Assembly: GCA_030448005.1 (NCBI GenBank)
Contig: JAUJNT010000006.1
Span: 62,598-126,597, forward strand
DNA: 64,000 nt
Source: Thermoleophilaceae bacterium
GTDB lineage: Bacteria > Actinomycetota > Thermoleophilia > Solirubrobacterales > Thermoleophilaceae
Direction: 5' to 3'
Below are positions 17,542 through 26,793 of the stretch, piece after piece. The position numbers and the translations under genes are program-made. The notes beneath the pieces are model-generated. The model was not told the DNA's origin. It was given only the letters and a program-made list of their open reading frames with translations, and did not search any database. The stretch's first letter is position 1, and every line of letters begins with the position of its first letter.

Positions 17542-18108
17542 TTATGTGCCCGTGCCCGCCGAGTCACTCTGATGCGGCGTCGCGGCCTTCGCGAGCGAGG
17601 CCGCCAGACGCACTTTGCTCTGCCCGCTGGTGACCTGCCGGGCCTCAGCGCCGTCGAGGGCAAAGCCGAAGCTCGCATAGAACTCACGGGCACTGTGGTT
17701 CTCCGCCAAGACCCACACCGTGGCTTCTTGACAGCCGTTGCTTCGTAGCCGGTCGAGCGCCTCGGCAAGAAGCCGGCGCCCTATGCCGCGCCGCCACCGG
17801 GAAGGCTCGACGTAGAGGGCCGTGACCTCGCCGCTGCGCTCGCCGGCGTCATCGTCTCGACTCTGGGGAAGGCCTGAGCCGAAGCCTTGAACTCCGCGGC
17901 CTTCGACTTCAGCCACCACTGTGAATCCGGATCCCTCCCCGCCCGAGAGGATTTGGCGCCAGCGCTCCTCCCGCTGCCCCGGCGACATGGCGTCGAGTAC
18001 CTCGTCAGGCAGGATGCCGCGATAGGCGGCCTGCCACGAGCTGACGTGCACGCGGGCGATCGAGGGGGCGTCGGCAACGACGGCGGTGCGAACCGCAACC
18101 CACGACAT
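17542..18108 (-). CDS. GNAT-family N-acetyltransferase
   Basis: A 188-residue acetyltransferase. The acetyl-CoA motif A is visible as VTALYVEPSRWRRGIGRRLLAEALDRLR (R/Q-x-x-G-x-G/A), followed by the motif B region NHSAREFYASFGFALDG. The N-terminus (VRTAVVADAPSIARVHVSSWQAAYRGILPD) is typical of small-molecule or peptide acetyltransferases of the RimI-like group. Substrate unknown. ATG 18108 was chosen because it directly precedes the first strand; ATG 18135 is a nearby alternative. Confidence 0.85.
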   Translation of the reverse strand: MSWVAVRTAVVADAPSIARVHVSSWQAAYRGILPDEVLDAMSPGQREERWRQILSGGEGSGFTVVAEVEGRGVQGFGSGLPQSRDDDAGERSGEVTALYVEPSRWRRGIGRRLLAEALDRLRSNGCQEATVWVLAENHSAREFYASFGFALDGAEARQVTSGQSKVRLAASLAKAATPHQSDSAGTGT

Positions 18109-18182
18109 GGCCGCACCGTAGCCCGCGGCTCGCATGTACGCGATGCCGGCGTGAGCCGCCCGATGAGCAGCCGGCCCGGGAA

Positions 18183-19190
18183 TCAGCGGTTCAGGCGCAC
18201 GCGGTCCCAGGTGAAGACCTGGGGCGTGCGGGTGACGTGCAGTCGAAGCCACTCGCGCGGCCTCGACGCGGCGCCCTGCACCACGACTCGTATGAGGTTC
18301 GGCGCAGCCGTGGTCACGCCGTGCAGGCCGCTGCCAAGCCTCAGCGGATAGTCGAACCTGAAGTGATGCGAGTCGCCCTGCAGGACCAGCACCGGGCGGC
18401 GGAAGGCACGAGCCCGCCTGGCCAGCCTTGCCACGATCCGGTCATAGCCCGAGGTGGTTCCAGGAGGCGCTTGTGCCGGCCACATGTCGGCTTGCATGGC
18501 CACCACTACGGCGGCCGCCCGCTGGGCCCGCGCGGCGTCAAAGGCCTGATCAAGCCACCTCAGGTCCGCCTTCACGCGTGAGCGGTGGTCCTCCGTCTGC
18601 TCTCTGATCCGAGCGGGGTCTGTGGACCAGGGCTGCAGCCCGTTGTTCGAGCCCGGTACGTGGAGCGTCGTGAACACCGTGCGGTCCTCCGACCAGCGGA
18701 CGTTCTCTACGAACGGCGCACCCTGTGCCTTGACCCGCCGCGGGTGCTTACCGAGGGTCTGGCCGGGAGAGGCGAAGAACACCGATCGCAGCTTGGCCAA
18801 GCGTTGCGTCGGGGCCAGACCGCCCTTGTCCGGCTTGTGACAGTCGGTCCACTCATTGTCTCCGGGGGTGTAGACAAGCGGGTCGGTGAACGTGTCGAAG
18901 TCCCGGCGGATCCGCTCGAGGTAGTCGTCCTCGCAGCGGCTCGGGCCTTCCTGTATGTCCCCGAGGTGGATCACCAGGCGCACGTCGGGGTCCGCGTTGA
19001 TCTTCGCGATGTCTCTGCGGAAGCCCGCGACCTGGGCGGGGCCGTACGGGGTATCCCCTATCACGGCGATCGTGCGGCCCCGTGGGCGCCTGGACTCCTC
19101 GGTATCCGGATCGTCACCGCCACAGCCGGTGACCGCGAGTCCGGCGAGCACGAGCGCGGTGGCGGCGGCCGTACGCACCTTGTCGTTCAC
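18183..19190 (-). CDS. lipoprotein metallophosphoesterase
   Basis: A 335-residue lipoprotein (lipobox VTGC near residue 22). The calcineurin-like motifs are present in order: IAVIGDTPYG (family D-x-H variant), VIHLGDIQEG (GD), YTPGDNEWTD (GDNE here), and a late GDSHHFRFD (GxHxH type). The dimetal phosphoesterase fold is thus likely, acting outside the membrane on a phosphoester of unknown identity. It resembles secreted phosphatases of soil actinobacteria. It is followed on the same strand by the acetyltransferase gene. Confidence 0.85.
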   Translation of the reverse strand: MNDKVRTAAATALVLAGLAVTGCGGDDPDTEESRRPRGRTIAVIGDTPYGPAQVAGFRRDIAKINADPDVRLVIHLGDIQEGPSRCEDDYLERIRRDFDTFTDPLVYTPGDNEWTDCHKPDKGGLAPTQRLAKLRSVFFASPGQTLGKHPRRVKAQGAPFVENVRWSEDRTVFTTLHVPGSNNGLQPWSTDPARIREQTEDHRSRVKADLRWLDQAFDAARAQRAAAVVVAMQADMWPAQAPPGTTSGYDRIVARLARRARAFRRPVLVLQGDSHHFRFDYPLRLGSGLHGVTTAAPNLIRVVVQGAASRPREWLRLHVTRTPQVFTWDRVRLNR

Positions 19191-19298
19191 CGTAACTCCC
19201 GCAGTCGGTTACAAGTCTCCCGAGCGCCTAACCATCGGCGGCGATCGTAGTCGAAGTGGCCCGCAGAGACCCGTGAAGACCATCGGCCTGGGTCGCCC

Positions 19299-19844
19299 TC
19301 AGGCCTCGGCGGCGATCAGCATCTCGGTCATCGTGAAGGCCGGCCGCAGCTTGAGCCCTTCCGCGGCGACGTTGGCCGCCCCGCCTGACTCACGGTCCAG
19401 CACGCAGAGCACGGCCCGGATCTCGGCGCCGCGCTCGCGCAGTGCGCGACAGGAGTCGATGACCTGGCCGCCGGAGCTCAGGACGTCTTCGATCACCGCC
19501 AGGCGCCGCCCGGCCACCTCGCCCCCCTCGGCCAGCCGGCACGTCCCGTAGGTCTTGGCCTGCTTGCGAACGAACAGCGCCGGCAGGCCCGAGAGCTGTG
19601 AGACCACCGTGGCCAGCGGCACGCCGCCAAGCTCCAGGCCGGCAACCGCGTCCACCTGGGGGGGCAGCAACCTGACCAGCGCCTGAGCGACGTCGCGCAA
19701 CAGCTCGGGGTCTGACTCGAACATGTACTTGTCGAAGTACGCGTCGCTCGTCGCGCCGGAGCGGAGCGTGAACTGGCCGGTAAGAAGTGCGCGATCGTGG
19801 ATGCGGCGGGCCAGGTCGGCCGAGGCTAAAGCGGGCGTGGTCAT
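19299..19844 (-). CDS. pyrE: orotate phosphoribosyltransferase
   Basis: A 181-residue type I phosphoribosyltransferase converting orotate and PRPP to orotidine 5'-phosphate in pyrimidine synthesis. The PRPP-binding motif is RRLAVIEDVLSSGGQVIDS (near residue 120), and the KQAKTYGT segment supplies the catalytic loop. Length is normal. It starts at ATG 19844 (MTTPALASADLARRIHDRALL). It lies at the downstream end of the F420 gene run; a 140-bp gap separates it from cofE, so it may have its own promoter. Confidence 0.92.
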   Translation of the reverse strand: MTTPALASADLARRIHDRALLTGQFTLRSGATSDAYFDKYMFESDPELLRDVAQALVRLLPPQVDAVAGLELGGVPLATVVSQLSGLPALFVRKQAKTYGTCRLAEGGEVAGRRLAVIEDVLSSGGQVIDSCRALRERGAEIRAVLCVLDRESGGAANVAAEGLKLRPAFTMTEMLIAAEA

Positions 19845-19984
19845 GAGGCTACTCTCAGCGAAGCGCCTGCCACTGCGGGAACAGGTAGAAGCTCCTGGCC
19901 ATCTCCCCTTATCAGCACCAGGAACAGCAGCGTGATGGTCGACATCCGCAACGTCAAGGCAGCGTAACGGCCTCGTCAACCGCA

Positions 19985-20716
19985 TCACGTGCTGCCTTCC
20001 CGGAACAGGTCCTCCGCGGGCGGGCGCCGCAGCGCCGCGGCGCCCGGGCCGTCGTCCCTCGTCACGAACCTCTCGACTCCGCGCACGAGCACGACCGGCT
20101 CGGCCGAGCTCTTGGCGCGGGCAAGGTCCGCCGCGCCCGCGACGGCGTCCCCCACGGCGATGGCCGTGGCGCGCAGTGGACGTCCGGCCGCGTCATACCG
20201 CCCGCGCCAATCGTCGAGGACGACCAATCCGGCCGCGCCGATGGCCACGTCGGTCTGACCGAGGCGCCAGGCGCGGCCGAAGGAATCGGTGATCAGCACC
20301 GCGGGGCGCGCCCCGCACGCGGCGGCTATCCCGGCGCGCAGCGCTCGCGCCGAGGCATCCGGGTCGCGCGGCAGCAGCAGCACCGTGTCCGGCTCCGCGA
20401 GGTTCGATTGGTCGAGGCCCGCATTGGCGCACACCAGGCCGTGGTGGGTCTCGCAGATCAGAACGCCGCGATCGGCTCGCAGGACGGCGGCCGACTCGTC
20501 GAGGATCGCCTGCACCACGCGGGGGTCCCTGTCGTGCTCGGCGGACAGCTCACTCGCGCGGGGGCCGGGCTCGATGGCCTCGAGCCGGCGCACCCGCCCC
20601 TCCGCCTTCGAGACCACCTTGTGGGCCACCACGAGGACGTCCCCGTCGCCGAGGTCGGCGGGAGCTGCGTTGGCAACTGCCATGGCGAGATCCTCGCCCT
20701 GTCGCACCTCGGGCAA
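19985..20716 (-). CDS. cofE: coenzyme F420-0:L-glutamate ligase
   Basis: A 243-residue enzyme adding glutamates to F420-0 with GTP. Family features: DLGDGDVLVVAHKVVSKAEGR near residue 20, ICETHHGLVCANAGLDQSN near residue 90, and VLITDSFGRAWRLGQTDVAIG near residue 140. It has only the ligase domain; the C-terminal FMN reductase domain of mycobacterial FbiB is absent. The start is uncertain: TTG 20716 is used, but coding sequence continues upstream (RATALEG) with no ATG or GTG, so CTG or another non-standard start cannot be excluded. It sits just after cofC. Confidence 0.9.
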   Translation of the reverse strand: MPEVRQGEDLAMAVANAAPADLGDGDVLVVAHKVVSKAEGRVRRLEAIEPGPRASELSAEHDRDPRVVQAILDESAAVLRADRGVLICETHHGLVCANAGLDQSNLAEPDTVLLLPRDPDASARALRAGIAAACGARPAVLITDSFGRAWRLGQTDVAIGAAGLVVLDDWRGRYDAAGRPLRATAIAVGDAVAGAADLARAKSSAEPVVLVRGVERFVTRDDGPGAAALRRPPAEDLFREGST

Positions 20717-20762
20717 GCCTTCCAGGGCGGTCGCGCGGAGGGCGGGGGAGGGGCTCAGATAA

Positions 20763-21476
20763 CTACGCCCGCGCGACCGGTCCGACCGGGGGCCGGTTCA
20801 GGCGACCCCCCACCCCCGCGCAGCGGTCGAGCTGGCGCAGCGCTCCCCTGGTCATGCAGGCCTGACCGCGCCGCTTCTCGAGGAGCGCCGAGAGCTCCGC
20901 CAGGTCCTCAGGCCTGTCGACGTCGAGCATGAGGGAGGCCACGGGTTCTATGCGGTGGCTGAGGCCCGCGCCGAGGGCGGCCTGACGGTGGCGCTCCAGG
21001 CTGTCGGTGCCGAAGCTCGGGTCCATGGCAAGCGGCGGTGTGAGCAACAGCGCGTTCGTGCCGTTGCCGTGGCGGTCCGGAACGATCACCGCCTCGATCT
21101 CCTCCTCCTCCGCGTGCTTCAGCATCGCCGCGATCTCCCACGCCTCGATCAACGGGGTGTCGCCCGGCACGAGCAGGACGCGCTCGAAGCCGAGCGCCAG
21201 CCCGTGGCGGATTCCGATCCGGACGGCCGTCGACTGTCCCGATTCCTCCGGGTCGCCCAGCACGTCCACTCCGCCGCGGCGGGCCGCCGTCTCGGCGTCG
21301 GCGTCGGCGGTGATCACCGCCACCGCGTCGATCCCCTGGACCCGGCGCAGGGAGGCCAGCACGTCGAGGAACATCGCCTGGGCAAGCGCCTGACGGGACC
21401 CGTTGCCGAGCAGGCCCGACAGCCGCTGCTTTGCGGCGCCGAAGCTCTTGATCGGAAGGATGGCGAGGGTGCGCAT
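20763..21476 (-). CDS. cofC: 2-phospho-L-lactate/phosphoenolpyruvate guanylyltransferase
   Basis: A 237-residue nucleotidyltransferase (CofC/FbiD) that activates phospholactate or phosphoenolpyruvate with GTP for F420 synthesis. Motifs: LPIKSFGAAKQRL at the N-terminus, VLLVPGDTPLIEAWEI near residue 100, and VPDRHGNGTNALLL. In actinobacteria the substrate is usually phosphoenolpyruvate, by family knowledge. The C-terminal ~25 residues are an unconserved tail. ATG 21476 begins the first strand. It lies between cofD and cofE. Confidence 0.92.
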   Translation of the reverse strand: MRTLAILPIKSFGAAKQRLSGLLGNGSRQALAQAMFLDVLASLRRVQGIDAVAVITADADAETAARRGGVDVLGDPEESGQSTAVRIGIRHGLALGFERVLLVPGDTPLIEAWEIAAMLKHAEEEEIEAVIVPDRHGNGTNALLLTPPLAMDPSFGTDSLERHRQAALGAGLSHRIEPVASLMLDVDRPEDLAELSALLEKRRGQACMTRGALRQLDRCAGVGGRLNRPPVGPVARA

Positions 21477-21514
21477 CTGTCCAGCGGGAGAGGTTCCGCG
21501 ACTGTAGCGAAGCA

Positions 21515-22441
21515 TCAGGCCGAATCGGGCCTGGCGGCGGTCAGGGAAGCCGCAAAGTCCAGGGTCACCGTGGCAACCCGCCGTTGCCGCTCGAGCGAGC
21601 TCATGAGGGTGTCGGCCATGCGAGCCGGGAGGCCCGACAGCGGCTCGTCGGCCACCACGCCGTCGAGCAGCCCGGGGTAGGCATCCGGCAGTCCCGCGGC
21701 CTCCAGTGGGATGCCGGCGTGCTCGCAGAAGAGAGCCGTCGGTCCCTTGAGCACCCTGCCTCCCACGAAGGGGCTCACGGCCACGACCGGTGCCCTCGCG
21801 CGGGCGAGCGCCTCCCGCATGCCGGGAAGGGCCAGGATCGGCCCGATCGATACGACGGGGTTGGACGGGCCTATCACGACCACATCCGCCGCCGCGATCG
21901 CCAGGAGCGCCTCCGGGGTGGGCCGCGCCTGATCGATGCCCGTGTACTCCACCCGGTCGACCGGCCCCGGCGCCCTCTCGGCCACCATGAACTCCTGGAA
22001 GGGCAGCGTTCGCCCCCGCGCCGTCACATGGGTGCGCACCGGCGCGTCTGACATCGGTAGCACCCGCGCCGACACCCCGGCGGCCCGCACGACCGCCGCG
22101 TGCGCGTCGGTGAGCCGCTCGCCGGCCGCGAGCAGCTCCGTGCGGATCAGGCACATGGCCAGGTCGCGGTCGCCCAGCCTGAACCAGACCGGGCGCCCGG
22201 CAGCCTCCAGGGCGTCCATGACCTCCCAGGTGTCGCCGCGGATGCCGTAACCGCGCTCGTCGATCGTGTCCGCCAGCCGGTAGGTCACGAGATCGGGGTC
22301 GGGGGAGACGTGCACGCCGTGGAGCTCGGCGTCGTCCCCGGTGTTGGCGACCACCGTGAGCCGGTCGGGACCAACCACCTCGAGCAGGCCGCGGGCGAGC
22401 TTCGCGCCGCCCGAGCCGCCCGAGAGCAACGCCACCCGCAT
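21515..22441 (-). CDS. cofD: FO 2-phospho-L-lactate transferase
   Basis: A 308-residue enzyme that joins the activated phospholactyl or enolpyruvyl group to FO. Diagnostic features are MRVALLSGGSGGAKLARGL at the N-terminus, ANTGDDAELHGVHVSPDPDLVTY near residue 33, and GPSNPVVSIGPIL near residue 190. Length matches CofD/FbiA. It overlaps no gene; npdG ends 11 bp upstream on the same strand and cofC starts 38 bp downstream, consistent with one operon. Confidence 0.95.
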   Translation of the reverse strand: MRVALLSGGSGGAKLARGLLEVVGPDRLTVVANTGDDAELHGVHVSPDPDLVTYRLADTIDERGYGIRGDTWEVMDALEAAGRPVWFRLGDRDLAMCLIRTELLAAGERLTDAHAAVVRAAGVSARVLPMSDAPVRTHVTARGRTLPFQEFMVAERAPGPVDRVEYTGIDQARPTPEALLAIAAADVVVIGPSNPVVSIGPILALPGMREALARARAPVVAVSPFVGGRVLKGPTALFCEHAGIPLEAAGLPDAYPGLLDGVVADEPLSGLPARMADTLMSSLERQRRVATVTLDFAASLTAARPDSA

Positions 22442-22452
22442 GCGGTCGGGGG

Positions 22453-23142
22453 CTACCAGAGCCCCTCCGCGGGAAGGTTTGTGAGCCTCACCCCGGCGTG
22501 TGCCTTGTTGCGGATGTTCACGCTGATGAGCAACGGCGTGAGGGCCTCCACGAAGCGCGCGGCCTCCAAGGCGCCGGCGTTGACCGGGCGCAGGCCCGGG
22601 ATCAGTGCGATCAGCTCAGCCACACGCCGCTTGTCCTCCTTGAGATCGCCAGTCACGAGGACGTCCTCGTCGAGCGCCACGTCTAGCTGCCGCAGCCGGG
22701 AGGCACTCACGGTGTGCAGGGCGCTCACCACCGTCACGCCGTCGGGCGCCATCTCCTGTGCCTGCTCGGCCGCGGAGCCCTGCGGCACGCCGAGCAGCCG
22801 GGTGGCCTTGCCGGAGATCGCCGCGGCGAGAGGCGCCGTGGTGTCCACGAGGACCTGGCCGGGCTCGAGCACCGAGGCCAGGTTGGTCAGGTTCTCCGAC
22901 TGCGCCCGGAAGGGCACCGTCAAGAAGACGATCGCGCCGAGCCGTGCGGCCTCGCCGTTCTGAAGGCCCTTCGCGCTCGCGCCCGGCACCTGATCGTTGA
23001 TCCTCCCCGCGGCCTCCTCGGCGCGGCCCGCCTCGCGCGAGCCGATCAGCACCTCCTTGCCAGCGGCCGCCAGGCGCAGCGCGAGCCCGAAGCCGAGCGC
23101 CCCGGTGCCGCCGACGATCGGGATGGGCTCACCCGCGCTCAC
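22453..23142 (-). CDS. npdG: F420H2:NADP+ oxidoreductase
   Basis: A 229-residue Rossmann-fold enzyme exchanging hydride between F420 and NADP. IVGGTGALGFGLALRLAAAG is the dinucleotide-binding loop; GSREAGRAEEAA is the NADP-recognising segment (Ser-Arg). The C-terminus (HTVSASRLRQLDVALDEDVLV...) fits Fno/NpdG. GTG 23142 is chosen: the longer reading from 23181 adds 13 residues that are antisense to an HMG-CoA lyase remnant, which argues they are not translated. It is the first gene of the F420 run. Confidence 0.9.
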   Translation of the reverse strand: MSAGEPIPIVGGTGALGFGLALRLAAAGKEVLIGSREAGRAEEAAGRINDQVPGASAKGLQNGEAARLGAIVFLTVPFRAQSENLTNLASVLEPGQVLVDTTAPLAAAISGKATRLLGVPQGSAAEQAQEMAPDGVTVVSALHTVSASRLRQLDVALDEDVLVTGDLKEDKRRVAELIALIPGLRPVNAGALEAARFVEALTPLLISVNIRNKAHAGVRLTNLPAEGLW

Positions 23143-23159
23143 CGTGCGCCGGAAGCTAA

Positions 23160-23450
23160 CGGATGGGGTCTCCCTGGCCATGGGGCTCGTGGACCCGACA
23201 GCGCCCGAGGCGCACGACGCGGTGCCGTCGCAGGTTCGCCACCGCCTTCGAGCGGCTCGAAGGCGCGGAGCTCACCGCCCACTTCCACAACACCCGCGGG
23301 CAGGGCCTCGCCAACGCGCTGGCGGCGCTCGATTGCGGAGTGCGCTCCTTCGAGTCCTCGTTCGGGGAGCTGGGCGGCTGCCCGTGCCGGCCGGGGCGGG
23401 CGCCCGCTCGGCAGCCGCCTGCTGGTCGCGGGGCCGGTGGATTGGCGACG
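23160..23450 (+). pseudogene. remnant of a hydroxymethylglutaryl-CoA lyase gene
   Basis: Two adjoining frames give pieces of the HMG-CoA lyase family: VSLAMGLVDPTAPEAHDAV (cf. the family SLADTxGxxxP) then ELTAHFHNTRGQGLANALAA, and GVRSFESSFGELGGCP followed, after another shift, by VPAGAG. HFHxTRGxGLAN and GGCP are the metal and catalytic-loop motifs of the family. At least two frameshifts are needed, the N-terminal barrel is missing and nothing follows. It overlaps the promoter side of npdG. Confidence 0.75.
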
Positions 23451-23536
23451 CTCGAAGGGAGCGGCCTGAGGGGACTTCGACCGACTTGGGCGAAGGGACG
23501 TATCCTTCCACGGAGGCTTCGGTCCTAGGGAGGGAC

Positions 23537-26137
23537 ATGCGCATCGGCAGGGGCAGGTACGCAGTTGCAGTCATTGCCGGGTTGACGGCGGCTCTGATGT
23601 GCGCGCCAGGCGCTCGAGCGGCAACGCCCGCGGCCGGCACGCTCTCTCCCGACGCAAGCGGTGGCGGGCGGGTCTCCTGGTCCGGCACCGCCCGGCCCGG
23701 CACGGCTGGCAACACCGCAAACGAGGGAGCCAGCTGCTTCGGCGCCGACCGCAGGCCCCTCGCCGCCTCCGGTTGTGACTTCTACTCCCTGGACGTGACC
23801 GTGCCGGCGGACTTCTACCGCAACAACCCCGGGACGGTGCAGGTGGACCTCGGGGCCTTCGGCCTGTCGGACCTCGACCTGTACGTGTACAGGCGAAACC
23901 CGGACGGCACCCACGGCGCCTTCGAGGCCGGCGACGGCCAGATCCTGGGCTCCTCCGAGCGGGTGGGCATCGACCGGGCGGCCGGCGCCTACTACGTGGT
24001 GGCCGTGCCGTTCACGGTGGCCGGACCGCAGACCTACAGCGGCAGCGCGGAGCTCGTGACCCGCAAGGGCCCCGGTATCGCCGAGCTCAACCGTCGCGCG
24101 CCCGCCGGAGTACCCAACGTACGGGCCTCGCGCGATCGCTACACCTCGCACTCCGAGCCCACGATCGCCATGGACCCGCTCGATCACGACCATCTGATCG
24201 CCGGCTCCAAGATGTACGAGAACAACGAGAAGTACCTGTTCAAGGTCGGCACCTACGAGTCCTTCGACGGCGGCCGCAGTTGGCAAGACCAGGGCCACCT
24301 GCCGGGGTACTGTCAGGCGCCTGGGCAGTGCGATCCCTCGAACGAGGAGGCCTACCGCACCACCTCCGACCCCACGATTGCCTTCGACGACGAGGGTACC
24401 GCCTACGCCAACCTGCTCGACGCGCCCGGCGGGACCAACGCCTTCCGCGGCTTCAACATGACCGTGCACAGCAAGCGCCGCGGGCAGCCGTGGTCGGGGC
24501 CCACCACCGTGCACGACAACCGCGTGAACGAGCTAACAGCCCAGCTGCTGCTGGACGACAAGAACTGGATCGCCGTTGACAACGCCCGCGACGTCCGCGG
24601 AGGCCCGAACCGTCAGGGAGACGGAAAGACCGGCACCATCTACATCTGCTGGAGCTTCGACGGCACCAGCGTCGGGCCCGCCCCGTTGCCGCTGCAGCAG
24701 ATCGTGGTGATGCGCTCGCTCGACGGCGGCAAGACCTGGGGCGGCACCCGGCCGGGCGACAACCTGCCCCAGTTCGTGAGCCAGAAGACCCTGATATCGG
24801 GCATCGGTTGCCATGTGGCGATCGGCCCGAAGGGCGAGGTCTACATCACCTGGTACGACAACCAGCTCGACGCGCTGATGCAGGCCAAGTCCACCAACCG
24901 CGGGCGGTCCTGGACGCCGGCGGCTCCGATCGCGGGGATAAAGGGCGCCAACGAGCCCTTCGCGGGGGAGTCCTTCCGCAACCTGTCGATCCCCACCACG
25001 GCGGTTGACCCTCGCAACGGGCACGTCTACGTGGCGGTGGCCTCGCGCAACGCCGCGGGCAACCCGCTCCTGCCAAACGTCTTCGCCATCGGCAGGCTGA
25101 TCAAGCAGGGCAAGCTCTCGAAGAAGGACCTGTTGAAGGAGCTCACCCAGGACAAGGCAAACGACGTGGCCGGCCGCGACTACAAGGCGGGCGGCGACGG
25201 CCTCGGCCCCCTCTCGGGCGCTGACATCGTGCTCTTCAAGTCCGTGAACGGGGGCCGGTCCTACAGCGGGCCGGTGAGGGTGAACCAGGACCCGCGCAAC
25301 GGCGACGCGGACCAGTTCCAGCCCTGGATGGCGGTAACCGATCGCGGCCAGGTGAACATCTCGTTCTTCGACCGCAGGAACGACCCGGCCAACTACTTCA
25401 TCGACACCTGGCTGGCGCGCTCCGACGACGGCGGGAAGACCTTCGGCGACACGCGGGTCTCCCAACAGATGTGGGACCCGGCGGTTAACGCCCCGACCTC
25501 GGTGTCGGGCAAGTTCATCGGCGACTACCAGGGGCTGGTGGCCGACGACGACGTGGCGATCCCGTTCTGGAACGACACGCAGCTCAACAACCTGCCCCCG
25601 TCGAGCAAGGAGTTCTCGCCCTACCAGGAGGTCTTCTCGGCACGGGTCCCCAATCGACCGGAGCGCGCCGGCGCTAGTTCCAGGTGCTTCCCGTCTCGTC
25701 TGCGGGTCGGGCGGCGCTCGCTCGGCAAGGCGGCGGTGGGGGCGCGTCGCGACACCGTCCTGCGCCGCCTGGGCCCCCCGCGCGCCAGGCAGGGCAAGGT
25801 CTGGCGCTACTGCGTTCGCGGCGGGGGCAAGGTGGTGCTCGTCTTCTCGAAGCGCAAGCGGCTCGCGTTCGTGGCCTCCACCGCGCGCCGGCACAGTCGG
25901 GCCGGCGTCGGCCCGCGTAGCAAGGTCACTCGCCTGCGCCGGGTCTTTCGCCGCGCCGGAGTGCGGGCTCTGCCCACCGGCATGCTGCGCGTTCGCCGCG
26001 GTGCCTCACGGCAGGTGGTCTTCGGAACCAGCCGGGGGCGGGTGCGCTACGTGGCCGTGGCCGACGCCGCCACCCTTAGGAAGAGCTCGCGCCTGCTGGG
26101 CGCGCAGCGCCTGGCCGGGCTGCGACCGCGCCGCTGA
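23537..26137 (+). CDS. secreted BNR/sialidase-fold repeat protein
   Basis: An 866-residue exported protein. ATG 23537 follows AGGGAGG and opens a signal peptide ending near ARA. Residues about 35-165 resemble a pre-peptidase (PPC-type) beta-sandwich. Residues about 195-720 form a propeller with at least five Asp-box/BNR motifs: FDGGRSWQD, LDGGKTWGG, TNRGRSWTP, VNGGRSYSG and SDDGGKTFGD. A basic C-terminal domain of about 140 residues follows. Catalytic Arg-triad residues of true sialidases are not evident, so a binding or unrelated hydrolase role is as likely. Confidence 0.85.
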   Translation: MRIGRGRYAVAVIAGLTAALMCAPGARAATPAAGTLSPDASGGGRVSWSGTARPGTAGNTANEGASCFGADRRPLAASGCDFYSLDVTVPADFYRNNPGTVQVDLGAFGLSDLDLYVYRRNPDGTHGAFEAGDGQILGSSERVGIDRAAGAYYVVAVPFTVAGPQTYSGSAELVTRKGPGIAELNRRAPAGVPNVRASRDRYTSHSEPTIAMDPLDHDHLIAGSKMYENNEKYLFKVGTYESFDGGRSWQDQGHLPGYCQAPGQCDPSNEEAYRTTSDPTIAFDDEGTAYANLLDAPGGTNAFRGFNMTVHSKRRGQPWSGPTTVHDNRVNELTAQLLLDDKNWIAVDNARDVRGGPNRQGDGKTGTIYICWSFDGTSVGPAPLPLQQIVVMRSLDGGKTWGGTRPGDNLPQFVSQKTLISGIGCHVAIGPKGEVYITWYDNQLDALMQAKSTNRGRSWTPAAPIAGIKGANEPFAGESFRNLSIPTTAVDPRNGHVYVAVASRNAAGNPLLPNVFAIGRLIKQGKLSKKDLLKELTQDKANDVAGRDYKAGGDGLGPLSGADIVLFKSVNGGRSYSGPVRVNQDPRNGDADQFQPWMAVTDRGQVNISFFDRRNDPANYFIDTWLARSDDGGKTFGDTRVSQQMWDPAVNAPTSVSGKFIGDYQGLVADDDVAIPFWNDTQLNNLPPSSKEFSPYQEVFSARVPNRPERAGASSRCFPSRLRVGRRSLGKAAVGARRDTVLRRLGPPRARQGKVWRYCVRGGGKVVLVFSKRKRLAFVASTARRHSRAGVGPRSKVTRLRRVFRRAGVRALPTGMLRVRRGASRQVVFGTSRGRVRYVAVADAATLRKSSRLLGAQRLAGLRPRR

Positions 26138-26212
26138 TCCGGGGCTGCGCCCACGCCGCCAGGGCTAGCGGCCGGGCCGAACCTGCGGCGAGCGCTTCTC
26201 GAGCGACGCGCC

Positions 26213-26734
26213 TCAGGCGCGGTCGTTGCAGGCCCGAAACGCGAGCTGCAGGAAGTCCGCGATGGTCTGAGAGCAGTAGGAGGCCGCTACGAGCCGGGTC
26301 GTACGCGGCGCCAGGACGAGCCCTGAGGCGAACCCGGCCGCTATCCACTGGCTCAGGCAGTAGGGGCACACCAGCAGCTCGCCGATCGCCCGGCGCAGCC
26401 CCTCCCCGCGCGGGCGCTCCTCCACCTCGCCCGTGCCGCTCGGCTGCTGGAACTCGGTGAACGGCGCGCGCAGGACGCTCGCGGCCTTCGACTTGGCAAG
26501 CAGGCGGCTCAGCTTGTGCGTGGCCACCCCGACCAGGACGATGTCCGCCGGGTGCGGGCGCTCGGGAGGCTGGCGTCCGGTGATGCGCGCCGCCAGGCTC
26601 GCCGCCGCGAGGGAGGCGCCGAACGCGCTCACGAGCGTGACGCGACCGGACAGCGGCTGGTCCTCCTCGGTATAGCCGGCAAAGGGGTCGAGGCCAAGCC
26701 TGGCCTCTGGCGTTGGCGGGGCGTGGGCTTCCAT
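26213..26734 (-). CDS. DUF1360 membrane protein
   Basis: A 173-residue protein matching the DUF1360 family: THKLSRLLAKSKAASVLRAPFTEFQ, then GELLVCPYCLSQWIAAGFASGL with the CPYC pair typical of the family and three hydrophobic stretches. Function is unknown; members are sporulation or membrane associated in Bacillus. It stands between the BNR gene and the carboxylase remnant, on the minus strand. Confidence 0.8.
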   Translation of the reverse strand: MEAHAPPTPEARLGLDPFAGYTEEDQPLSGRVTLVSAFGASLAAASLAARITGRQPPERPHPADIVLVGVATHKLSRLLAKSKAASVLRAPFTEFQQPSGTGEVEERPRGEGLRRAIGELLVCPYCLSQWIAAGFASGLVLAPRTTRLVAASYCSQTIADFLQLAFRACNDRA

Positions 26735-26793
26735 TGGCCGGATCTACCCCGTCCGGCTTTGCGCAAACAGGGCGGCCATACCATGCCTGGCCG

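Noticed and set aside
16186..17748. 520-codon plus-strand frame opposite the MOT1 transporter
   Set aside because: Polar Arg/Glu/Gln-rich shadow of membrane helices; the minus strand shows family motifs.
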